64,000 bases of DNA from Labia minor (Eukaryota > Arthropoda > Insecta > Dermaptera > Spongiphoridae), in contig OY720347.1 of assembly GCA_963082975.1 (NCBI GenBank), forward strand, positions 30,273,398 to 30,337,397, read 5' to 3'. Of the stretch, positions 36,535 to 46,835 are shown piece by piece; the first letter of the stretch is position 1; each line of letters opens with the position of its first letter. Below the pieces are notes generated by a model, which did no database searches, was not told the DNA's origin, and worked only from the letters and a program-made list of their open reading frames with translations. A program made the position numbers and the translations under genes.

Positions 36535-36985
36535 AAACAAGAGTGGGTTATTACCTGAAACGTTTTGATTTTTTTTCCTCTAAAGTAGTTGTTCCCAACC
36601 TTTTTGGACCAAACGCCCACTTCGTAAAGCCGGCTTCTTAATTCACCCCCCCCCCCCTATAAATTTTAACAGATAAAAATTCAAAATCATATTATCTTTG
36701 TTTTTAAGAACCATATTGAAAAAATTTAAAAAAAGCGAAAAAAGCCTGTTCGCAAATCATCTTTTTTTTAAGAGTTGAAAATGATTTCGCCCCCAAAAAA
36801 TAGTATCGCCCCCAAAATCGTATAGTCAAATAATCGCCCCTTTTAAAATGTCGATCGCTCAGGTTGGGAATCACTACTCTAAAGTGACCATAAAAATAAA
36901 GATATATGTTTGATAGTTTTTCACATGTTTAAAAATTGTATAAAACTGCTATATATAGAATTTAAGCTTGAACTTCTTTCACTAA
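36535..36985 (-). repeat. Repeat family X, copy split by a hAT
   Basis: The family X sequence (gttattacctgaaacgtttt then ctctaaag) breaks at 36585 and resumes at 36877 (ctctaaagtgaccataaaaa, then tttaagcttgaactt). It is inverted relative to copy 1. The 291-bp block between is a hAT element. Confidence 0.8.
36586..36876. mobile_element. hAT-type MITE with perfect 8-bp TSD
   Basis: Ends tagttgttcccaacc and aggttgggaatcacta are inverted. The duplication ctctaaag (36578-36585, 36877-36884) is perfect and is confirmed by uninterrupted family X copies, which have it once. The subterminal sequence equals that of the element at 7186 in inverted orientation. The shared core (agaaccatattgaaaaaatt) is present. 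Confidence 0.9.
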
Positions 36986-39175
36986 TTTCATCTACCTTAT
37001 TTAGTTTTTAGATAATTTAACTGGAAATAATAGAAAAATCGGATGAATTCATGATCGAAATTATAAATCCAAATATATTTATATACACATAACTGTTGAA
37101 TTACTTTTTTCAAAGAATTATGTTGCCTATACTTACATCATGATATATGGCTCTACTCAAGTCATCTAGCAGAAAACACACAGAACTTATTGTTTAACCT
37201 ATTAAATTATTATTTTATTTATTTATATTTTTTTTTTTTAAATATCTCAACTATAAAAATAAGTTAATAAGATTTTAAATGAAAAATTATATAAATATAT
37301 ATGATGAAGATTTAAATTTAACAATTTTTTTTAAGAAGAGAGAATCTTCAATTAAATTTATCATATATTAGTTAGAAAAGATGAAGTTATTATTTTTTTT
37401 TTTTTAAATAAAACAAGCACCACTTAAGTCAATAGGCCTCATCCCAACCTAAAGTAAAATAACTACACAAAAGAAGGGAAAGAGGTTAGAACAAATAAGT
37501 AAACAAAAGCTAATTAAATCTCTAGAATCTCTAGGCATTTTTAATTGTTCAGTACAAAGCACTTGTACATAACTTTCTCTTTGATAAACAATTCAAATAG
37601 AAATTCAACTTTCAGATTTATTTAGTTACATATTAATCATACGAATATTTAAACTTATGTTTAATATTTCTTTATTTTTATTTTATTTTGATTAAAAAAA
37701 AATATGAAAAATTTTTTAGCTAGTTTTAAGTTTAATTTATGAAAATCAGTAAACTAGAATAATAATCATATAAAATCTGAGAAATAAATTTTTGAAAATA
37801 ATCAAAAAAGCATTAATACGTTATTTCATTTTAAATAGCATTATTTATTATTAAACAAAAAAAATGTTTTTGAAATAAAATAATTTATTTATAATAATGA
37901 ATAATATATTAATATTTGAAAAAAAAAAACAAAAGCAAAACAAAATTAATTCAATATTTGAATGATTTATTCAAAAAAAAAAATTTAAACATTAAAGATT
38001 ATTTAAATAAAGAAAAAACGGAAAATCATATATGTACTAAATTATCTAATAGTCGTTTACTTTTTTTCTAAGTAAATAATTAAGTTTTTATTGCCTTCAA
38101 AATTTTGAATAATATTAGGTATCATAACGGATTGCTTGATAATTTTATTATAGTATTTATTCAGTTATCCGATGACATAAACATAAAATTATTTTTTACA
38201 ATGTTATAAGTCTAACAACAAATATAAAAATTTTAATTTATGATTTATAAAAAAAATAGTTAATATAAAATTATAAACATATTAAATTAAATGCGAGATT
38301 TATTTTATTTGTTCTATATATCATATGCAGGTTGGATAGATGTTAATCTAAATGAAATGTACCCTTGAAAGTATACTGTCCAGTCTTGAAATAAATCCTG
38401 TCTTAAAAGTTAGGATTTATTCAAGCATATATAAAGAATATCGCGTCGTTGGTTATCGTTTTAGATTTTCAAGAGAGTGAACCCTGGCACAAACATTCCT
38501 TATCAACCAGGTGTTTAGGGCACTCTTAAATTATAAGAATAAAATTAAATGAATAATTAAAATATTAAATATTAAAATATCATTTATAACTATTTTTTTT
38601 ATGAATTATAGGTTAATTAAATTCAGTGTTAAAATTAAGATTTTATGATATTTAAAACTAGAAAATTATGAAAAATAATAAATTCACAGTTATACATTTA
38701 GCTTGATCTTTAATAAGCTCAATTCAATATTATTTTAAACAAAAATTAAATTTCATACATTTTCTTGAAAATATCTTATTTGATATTATTCAATTATAAA
38801 AACCTCTGGCTTTTGAACATATTATCATATGTAAGGACGGTTGCCGTCTAAACGAGGTTAAAGTGTTGTATGATTAGTACAACGGATTCTCTCATCCTTT
38901 ATCTTTATTTTCCTGATAAGACGCCGCTACTTCTAATTTCAATTATTTTCCCAATCTTGATCACGTATACTCGTACACCTGAGTAAAAGAAAAATTTACT
39001 TGCCATGCTCGGGACTTGAACCAGATTCACAAGCTTGAAAGGTAAACTTTTCCATATATATATAATATTTATGTTTTATTTATTCATTAGAAAATTTGTA
39101 AAATAAATGAAAGATATGATCAATTCAAAAATTTGACAGAAATTATTTATTATACTTTCTTGATGTTTTACCCAA
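36986..39175. other. AT-rich stretch, no gene seen
   Basis: No gene. A GC-richer patch at 38440-38520 and another at 38800-39050 contain no frame or RNA that I recognise; a tRNA was looked for there and not found. Confidence 0.45.
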
Positions 39176-39690
39176 TTTTTACTATCTCGCCAGAGATAGT
39201 ATTGCGATCACGAAAATTTTCGATGTTGAGATTTTGATGTTTTTATACGTTTTGAAGGTTCCTGAATCATTTTCACTAAGGTTGAGAAAAATGTCTGTGT
39301 GTGTGTGTGTGTGTGTATGTGTGTGTGTATGTATGTAGGCAAGATTGCGCAAAAACGGTTTGAGCTAGAATGATGAAATTTGGTACATGGACATTATTCA
39401 AAATTCATAGTTTTCTATCAACTTTTGAGAAATGTAGCTCAACCGGAAGAGGGTCATTACCTACAACGTTTTGATTTTTTTTCCTCTAAAGTGACCGTAA
39501 AAATAAAGATATATGTTTGATAATTTTTCACATGATTAATAATTGTATAAAACTGCTATATATAGAATTTCAGCTTGATTGATTCGCTGAAATTACCAGA
39601 ATTAATTTTTTAACACTGCAAATCTCACGCGCCAACACGTGACGTGGTGCCATCAACAAAAAGCCAAACATGCGCTGGTTTAATATTTAT
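39176..39690 (-). repeat. Repeat family X, copy 2, inner part
   Basis: An inverted family X copy with the terminal hairpin at 39182-39200, a (gt)n microsatellite at 39296-39340, and the outer segment with ccaacacgtgacgtggtgcc. The outer end of the same copy is found only after a 2.5 kb insertion, at 42171-42262. Confidence 0.8.
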
Positions 39691-40111
39691 CTTATCTTAT
39701 TATGCTAGCTAAAATTGTATATATCTATCTATCTATATATATTGGTTCTCAAAAACCGCTCTAACGATTTTTTTCAAATTCACACTAGATATAGTATTTA
39801 TAAAGAAAAATTAAGTTTTATTGATGATATCTCTTGAAACATTCAGCTTCATTATTAATTTCTTAATTGAAAATTATATATGGAAAACGTCAAAATTGGC
39901 CTCCATTTTTATTTGTATTAATATTTTTTTTTATTTAAAATATTTTAAAATTTATTATTTAATTTCGAAATAAAATTAAAAATATTTATTTTTAATAAAA
40001 TATATATAGATATTTATTAATCTCTCTCAAAAAAAAAAAAATAAAATAAAAAACATCAAATCTGCCTGCTAAGACAGTAAAAAAATGACAATTTTTTATC
40101 TAAATACATTT

Positions 40112-40178
40112 AGTCCAGATGGTAAAGTGATGTTTTAACGAGTGGATTTCGTCGGTTCGAAACTCTCCGGGTGAATCG
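40112..40178 (+). repeat. tRNA-like (SINE head or tRNA pseudogene)
   Basis: The stretch has a box-A-like tggtaaagtgatg near the start and a good box B, ggttcgaaactc, 30-odd bases later, at tRNA-like spacing. The putative acceptor ends pair poorly, so it is not a functional tRNA. It could be the head of a tRNA-derived SINE or a degraded tRNA copy within the composite insertion. Confidence 0.35.
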
Positions 40179-41284
40179 TTATTTAAAAATGAAAATGAAA
40201 ATGAAAATAATGAATTTGTTATTTTTTTTCTTTTTATCTATTGTTTACATTTTAATAAATTACTATTTTATATTTATTTATTCATTGTTCTTTTATTAAA
40301 TTTAATATTTATTAATATTATTTATTATTAATTTATATATTGATGACATCACAAATGACATTTATATTGAAATTTGACTCCCGCCTTTTTTTAAAGAATA
40401 TTGTATTAATATTTTTTTTATATTTAAAATATTTTAAAATTTTTTATTTAATTTCGAAATAAAATTAAAAATATATATTTTTTTTATATTTAAAATATTT
40501 TAAAATTTTTTATTTAATTTCGAAATAAAATTAAAAATATATATTTTAATAATATTTTATAATTATAAATTACGATATATATTTATCAATAATAATGAAT
40601 TTTTTTTTTTAACTTAATTACAGAGCCGAGGCTCGGGGTCCCGGTATGATCTTAATATATTGTGAGAATTAGATAAATAATGTAGAGAGAAAAAAATATT
40701 TAAAAATAGATATTTATTTAAATGAAATAAAATTATTTAATTTACAGAATGAAAATGTCTATAATAATGTCTAAACATTTTTTCTTTATAATTTTACATT
40801 ATAATAATACTAATTACAGTAGTTATAATATATGGGGAATTTTCAACTTTGACTGCCGATTTGACCATGTTCCCAAACGAATTTTAAAAAAACCAAGACC
40901 ACTTTACATTTACACATTTTAAGCTCTAATCGAATCCAAAATCAAAATTTAAAAAATCGAAAAACAAACTCACAGATATATAGATTTTATAAATGAACAT
41001 TTATACAATTTATTTTAATTAATTTGAAACATTTTAGGAAACAAATTTTTAATGGGTCATTTTTAGAAATCCCATTTAACAATTATAATAAATAATTAAA
41101 AAATTGTAAAATTTTTAAAGTATATAAAAATAAATTGTATAAATTGGTTAAAGGGTCGAGTGATAGTTCGGTGTCCCAGGTATATATTTTATATTAACAC
41201 GCCTACTTTTCTGTATAATAAAGATATAAAGAATCATATTTTAATTTTTATATAACCAAGAAATCATTTTTTCACTTAAAATAT

Positions 41285-41395
41285 AGTTGTAAAGCCCAAA
41301 TCTCCGATCCATATAACATCATCGACTGGGCCGCTACCAAAAGGAGTCTTCTCTTGCTCTGACTAGGGCCACCGGTATTTGCCATTAGTCTCGAA
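41285..41395 (-). mobile_element. LINE reverse transcriptase thumb fragment
   Basis: Minus-strand translation gives LMANTGGPSQSKRRLLLVAA then MMLYGSEIW. This matches the region after the RT palm in R1/Jockey/I-type LINEs (usually LMPNxGGP...RRLL...LLYGAxIW). Only about 110 bp remain. Confidence 0.65.
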
Positions 41396-42170
41396 AAAAT
41401 AATATTAAATTTTATATAAATTTATAAATTAGAATATTTGAATTTGTTTAAATTTTAACACATGTAATCAATCATATGCATAAAGAATAGAAAATTTTGA
41501 AAATCAACTTGGTATTAAATTCAGAAAAAAAAAATACTCATATATAGAATATATAGACTATTCGAATATAATTGAAACTCTTTCTCTCCCTCTATTTTAA
41601 ATTTGAAAAAACGGAGTGTTAAGAAATTAAGATTCCTTATACAACATGGATGGTTAAATGAATTGGGCTCCCTACCTCCCTGAGAAATTCACATTAAAAA
41701 TGTTTATAATATTTTAGTTTATTAAATCAAACTATTATTTTTTTATTTCAATATTTTTAATGTTAATACAATAATTTTTATTTTATAATCTATAAAATAA
41801 TTTAATTATTTTTAAAAACAACGGTCTTCAATTACAATTTTTTTACTCTCTACTGACTGTTCATTTCATAACTGAAAATAGTGTCGAATAGAAATAGACG
41901 ATATTACTTGGATTAATCTTATTATGCTAGCTAAAATTGTTTGTTTGTATTATTGAGGACCCCAGTTCAATTCATTTTAATCAGATTGATGCAATGATGC
42001 AACATTTAATAATTGTAATAAATAATTAATTGTAGATTAATATTTTTTAAAGGGTCGAGCGACAGCTCGGTGTCCCAGGTATTAATATTACCAGCCAAAC
42101 CCAATAATAATGAATCATTTTTTTTAACTTAAGTACCGAGCCGAGGCTCGGGGTCCCGGTACTTATTTAT

Positions 42171-42290
42171 TATTTATAATTTATAATTAATTTAATTTAA
42201 TTTAAATATAATATATTATGTTATTTAATCCAATTCAAATTGCGAGATAGTTGAGTGGAGACACTCCAGCTAATTTAAAATAGATCTATC
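42171..42290 (-). repeat. Repeat family X, copy 2, outer end
   Basis: Inverted match to 56697-56793, including ccaattcaaattgcgagata and gtggagacactccagc. It completes the copy broken by the insertion 39691-42163. Confidence 0.75.
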
Positions 42291-42779
42291 AAAAGGCAGA
42301 ATTCAAATATTGGAATTTGAAAGCGAAATTATAATTTTATAATACGTGTTTATTTAAAAAATAATTTAGTTTAAATGAATACCACTTTTCACTAAATTGT
42401 ATAGCTCTATATGTCACATATAAATGTAGAAAAACAAATAATAATAAATTTAAGATTGTGAGATGATTAAAAATATTTAACTACGACTAGGCTAGTTTGA
42501 CATAAATTATATTATTAATAATTATAAAATTAATTAATATTGATTAGATAGAAAAAAATTTTGAAAAATCTAAAATTAATAATCAACATATGTTTGTTTG
42601 TTTTTTAAATTATTAATCAATCTACAAATGAATCTTAAAGTTATATAAATTTTGATAAAAATCATATAAAATAGAGCAAATTGCATTTCGTGGATTATTA
42701 TTATTTTTTTTTAATACACCGACTTTCTTCTTTTATTTTATTAAATTAGAGAAAAATTAAATGAATTCGTGTGAAACTT

Positions 42780-43030
42780 AGTAGAGAGTTTGGTGAATAT
42801 TGCGCTCTGAAGAAAAGTTAGTGAGACAGCTCTCATCGAGTTGGCACATGCGCAACGGAAAAGCCTTTGATTTAGTCAGCTCGAGTTACTGGAGGTGTCG
42901 ACGTTTAGCAAAGGGCTGGCTGCTTGGCACTTCAGGGTTGTCTCGCGGGTTAACAAGATACTCACCTCACACTCTCTCTCTTCATCTCATTAACAAACTA
43001 AAGGTTCAGATATCTTCAAGTCAAGACATT
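42780..43030. other. Unexplained GC-richer block
   Basis: A distinct GC-richer segment with an 83-codon open frame on plus (42800-43051) that resembles no protein I know. On the minus strand it contains a strong splice donor word, gag|gtgagtatc (near 42960). It could be a noncoding 5' exon or promoter region of a minus-strand gene such as Beat, 27 kb upstream of its first recognised exon; not proved. Confidence 0.35.
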
Positions 43031-43244
43031 ATTTATTACAAACCAAAATAATAATAATAATAATAATATTGAATATTTATAATTAATTATAAAATTATAA
43101 TTACTAGCTAGAGAGAGAAATTTATAAAGAAACAGCAATATTATGATATTAAATTAAAATTAAAAATTATATTATAACATAAAAATTCAAAGATATTATT
43201 AATAATTTAATAATCAATATAAATAAATATTTAATTCGTTATTT

Positions 43245-43760
43245 TTACCGACCGACGATAGTAAGGGAGGTATTGTTTTCACACCAAATTTCACATGTGG
43301 AGATTTTTACATATCTCCACGAATCATGCATTTTCTAAACAGAAAAAAGTATTTTTAGCATGATGTCTGTCCGTCCGTCCGTCCGTATAGATGTGTACAG
43401 CCTGAACGGCTCATCCGATTTTGATGAAATTTGGTATATTTACTTAATGCATCAGTGGGATGAATTGATCAACTTTTGGTGCAATTCCGGAAACCGGAAG
43501 TGGTAGTATTAGCGATCGACGATAGGAAGGAAAGGGTTATTTTCACACCAAAGGAGATTTTTTTATATATCACCACGAATCATGCACTTTGTATTGGTTT
43601 TATCCTCGAGAAAAATCATATTTATTAGTTTTTTCTTGATTTAAAATTATATGACGTCATCCAGCCATTCATGACGTCACAGCCTGGTCTTGCATATATA
43701 TTATAAATAAAATAAAATTAAAAATGTTTATATTTATTATTTATGTATCCATATCTGTTT
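43245..43760 (+). repeat. Dispersed repeat family Y, copy 2
   Basis: It begins accgaccgacgatagtaagg, continues through a (tccg)n run at 43373-43386 and ctgaacggctcatccgattt, then ggaaaccggaagtggtagta. It closes with two CRE-type palindromes (tgacgtca-like, 43651-43680). It is nearly identical to 55149-55690. Compared with that copy it lacks ~34 bp containing gggcaacgccggctacttca. Confidence 0.8.
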
Positions 43761-44649
43761 TTTATTACATTAATAGATATATTAAAATTATTTGAAATTG
43801 TTTCTGTAGCTGGAAATTAATTTATTTCAAACAGTCGGTCGGTTCGGACCTGGCCACAGGTCAACTTATTTTGTTTTAATTTCGGAAATTATTTGATGGC
43901 TTTCACTTTCAGAAACTATGTTACGGATAGTTCCTTTTAATTAGATCTTTTTGAGGATCTAGGCAGTGATGTATTGATAAAATAAGAAGTAAGGGAACGC
44001 GTAGTGAGAGCAAAAAAAAGTTCTATTTTCAGCAAACAATTTTTTTCCTTATAAGTTTTTATTTTTTCTTATTCTTACTATACAAAATATTTACGAACAC
44101 AAAAAAAGAATTAAAATTTTTTTTTAATAAATAATTTATACTAACACAATGTGGTCTTTAAATAAAAATTCCCTTAATAATTATCAAATTAACCACAAAA
44201 GCTTTAATAAATATAAATATAAAACAGTCGATTTAAGTGGGAGTTGTCGGGTCATGAAAAAGTACTAGAAGGCGTTCGGGTTCTGAAAAAAGGTAAGGGA
44301 ACGTCGTTCCCCCGCGTTCCCCTCCCTAGGGTCCCAAAGAAATCTTTGTAGGTACTTTCAGATCTTGACATGGTCAAATTTGGTGGTAACATGATGTGTG
44401 TCAAAATTTGATAAATATCCAACTTAAATGTTACATTCTTTTAAAATCTTCGATTGGCACGTAAATTTCGTTATATTTCTTGACATGAGTGTTTTGCCGC
44501 TAGGAATCCTGAACTAAGCTCATCATAAACTTCAATCAGCATTTGTTAAAGGACGTAAATAATTCTGTAAAGGTTTTCATGAGTGAACTTAATTTATAAT
44601 TTTTGGATTTTGATATTGTTTTAGTGATTATATTTTAGATTATATATCT

Positions 44650-44815
44650 TAATTACAGACTTTCAAGTTAAAAAAAAATAAAACATATAAATGTAATAAA
44701 TATTTTATTAAGTATTGATCTATCTTCCAAAAAATAAAAGTAAATTAGGTTTTGTTTATTTACGAAATTTTATTTTCATTATTCATTCATTATTAGTATT
44801 TGATTCGTTCATATA
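44650..44815 (+). repeat. ~165-bp direct repeat with 54284-54440
   Basis: From attacagactttcaagttaa to ttttcattattcattcatta, about 93 percent alike by eye with 54284-54440. It lies upstream of the IR gene. No coding content. Confidence 0.75.
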
Positions 44816-45119
44816 GAAAGTGAATTCAGCTTAATAGTATGTGAATTATATTAGATGATTTTCAAATAAAATAAAATCAAATAAATACATATATTTACGA
44901 TTTTAAATACTTAAAAAATTTTCTTTATAATTAAGGTAATTCTTTTTTTTAAATTACAATACAAATATATTATTTTTACATGAAAAAAGTATCGATAATA
45001 TTGGTTATTGGTGTAATTCTTTCATTTTATAACTGTATTTTTAAGATTCTAATTATAAGTGGGATATAATCTTTGAAGAAATTTTTAAAAATATAATATG
45101 ATATCCATATTAAGATGAT

Positions 45120-45370
45120 AAAAAAATGATGTAAAGTTTATTTGATAAGTATTATTTTGTATAACTAACTATGGTAATAATCATTTATTTACATTTATAT
45201 TTCCAATTTAAACATTATTTTATTAATATAATTATTTTTGAAATACATTTAATGAAAAATAATAAAATAATATAAATTTTTTGTTATAGGGCAGTGGATA
45301 TTTGTTAAGACATTTTGTGGATTCGAGACAACAAATAACACCATTCTTGTCTATAATTAAGGTCATTTTT
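45120..45370 (+). repeat. Duplicated copy of the IR gene 5' flank
   Basis: Aligns with 46550-46790: ttttgtataacta, then the same AT-rich order, then ttttttgttatag followed by a leader-like ggattcgagacaacaaataa (compare cggactcataacaaataaca). No IR coding sequence follows it; the next 750 bp contain no recognisable gene. It looks like what remains of a tandem IR duplicate or a duplicated promoter/leader. Confidence 0.6.
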
Positions 45371-45389
45371 TGTTAATTCATTTCAAATA

Positions 45390-46120
45390 TATAGGTATTA
45401 TATATTGCTAACCAGAGGGATATGGCGGACAATTCAGATTTTTGTCAAATCTCAATTGCTAATATCTTTTATTATGACATGATTATTGGTATTAATTATA
45501 CCTAGGACTATTAGGTAGTCATAAAAAAATTGCAGATTTATTCTTAAAATAAGAACTACTAAAATTTACAAAAAATAAATCTAATTTTCAACAAGACCCT
45601 AACAGGGGTATTATTTTTCAATAGTAAGCTAAGGTAAAATGCACGTCATTTTCCTATTACACGCATTGTCATATCACTCTTTCGACATAATTTTAGACAA
45701 AGACTTATAAATAGTGTATATACATTGACGGATATATGAATAAATAAGTCTTAATATGAATTTTAAAAAATGTGCAAAACCATGGAATACACTATAATTG
45801 CAAAAATTGCAAAAGAAAACAAATTACAAGCATTTGAACTAAAGATAATGAAATTTATTTCAAGATGGGGACAAAATAAATCCTCCTTACATGACGATAT
45901 GTTTATAAACATAATAAGATAGACAAGCTTCATCTGATAGTGTATGTGTCAATTATCGTCCATCTATGCTTTTCCAACGCCAAAACGCCTAGTTTTTGAG
46001 ATATAGAAAACACGTCATATCCCTCAGTTTTACCTTATATGAAATAAGTTTACTTAAATTATACCTAAATACTCCAATTATAACTGAATTCTAAGTAGGA
46101 TATAATCACGTATTTTTGTG
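45390..46120. other. Intergenic, no gene seen
   Basis: Less AT-rich than average but with stops in all frames. The word atatggcggacaattcagat and others are unique here. Nothing recognised. Confidence 0.4.
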
Positions 46121-46126
46121 AGATTG

Positions 46127-46535
46127 TTTTCTCGACGTTTCGGCACCCATTTTGTCGCCATTTTCAAGAGATTATTTAGGTGGAAATATTTTTGGGATTC
46201 TGGGTCTTAGTGTGTGTGACCAAGGGTTAATATCGGGATTTTGGGTTGATAGTTTGGATGGTTTTGTACTCAATGCGTCGCTGTGGAGCTCCGAAGAATC
46301 CTGGGCAATCCTGACCTTGGCACACGTCCGTACCGGACAATAGCCCGAGGCCAACTGGGACCCGACCCTTTGGATTCTACCTGAGCTTGCTACCTGCGCA
46401 TGCGCAATTTGCTTTTGTGTACTCTGGTGGGCGGAGCTTAACTTTATGGTGGGATTTATATTGATTCTGGATCTGAGGCGGGAATTCCAGCTGTTTGTAT
46501 ATATATACAATTTTTGCTAGTATAATAAAATAAGA
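46127..46535. repeat. Dispersed repeat F, copy 2, and inverted element start
   Basis: 46127-46290 matches 12380-12540. It opens ttctcgacgtttcggcaccc and includes ccattttcaagagattattt. The following 200 bp are GC-richer and unrelated to copy 1. The right end (46497-46535) is an inverted match to the start of the composite insertion at 39691 (tatcttat...ctagc...aattgtatatat). Confidence 0.55.
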
Positions 46536-46544
46536 TAAAACATA

Positions 46545-46835
46545 TTTATAAAAAGTATTATATTTTGTATAACTAAATATGATAATTTATTGACATTTAT
46601 CTTCCTAATTTTAAACTCATTTTAATAATATAAATATTTTAAAAGTTAAATAATTTAAATTTGTTTGTTATAGGTCTGAGGATTTTTTGTAAGAAATTGT
46701 GTACATTCGGACTCATAACAAATAACATCACCAGCAACAACATAAATTGATAGTGAAATTTTTATATAAAAAATTAAAATTTATAAATTAAAGATCATTA
46801 TTTTAATTAATTCTAATTAAGAATAAAATAATAAT
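46545..46835 (+). promoter_or_regulatory. 5' flank and likely leader of the IR gene
   Basis: This region is duplicated at 45120-45370. Both copies keep ttgttatag|g, which looks like a 3' splice acceptor, then about 70 bp of conserved leader. An upstream noncoding exon is therefore possible. The final stretch before the ATG (gaataaaataataatatg) is A-rich. Confidence 0.45.

Larger units (their letters stand above)
39691..42163. mobile_element. 2.47 kb composite insertion in family X copy 2
   Basis: The uninterrupted family X copy at 56697-56880 reads straight through this point, so the empty site is known (56794-56800 inverted). The insert is flanked by tatttat (39684-39690, 42164-42170). It starts cttatcttattatgctagct; the same start recurs at about 41922 and, inverted, near 46515-46535. 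It contains two copies each of two hairpin-bearing words, gagccgaggctcggggtccc (40623, 42128) and a ggtcgag...ctcggtgtccc form (41155, 42055). A ~70-bp AT-rich unit around atttaatttcgaaataaaat is repeated three times between 39930 and 40540. It may be one element nested in another of the same family; the class is unknown. Confidence 0.6.

Noticed and set aside
38800-39060. tRNA gene
   Set aside because: Words resembling box B occur, but no cloverleaf with paired acceptor ends could be built.
42800-43051. 83-codon plus-strand frame as a gene
   Set aside because: No known motif, no matching splice sites on plus, and the GC-rich composition alone makes an open frame of this size likely.
43972-44335. 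Possible hAT element between cagtgatgtattgat and a gttcccc-rich right end
   Set aside because: The region has matching gggaacg words at both sides, but I could not find an inverted right terminus or an 8-bp duplication.
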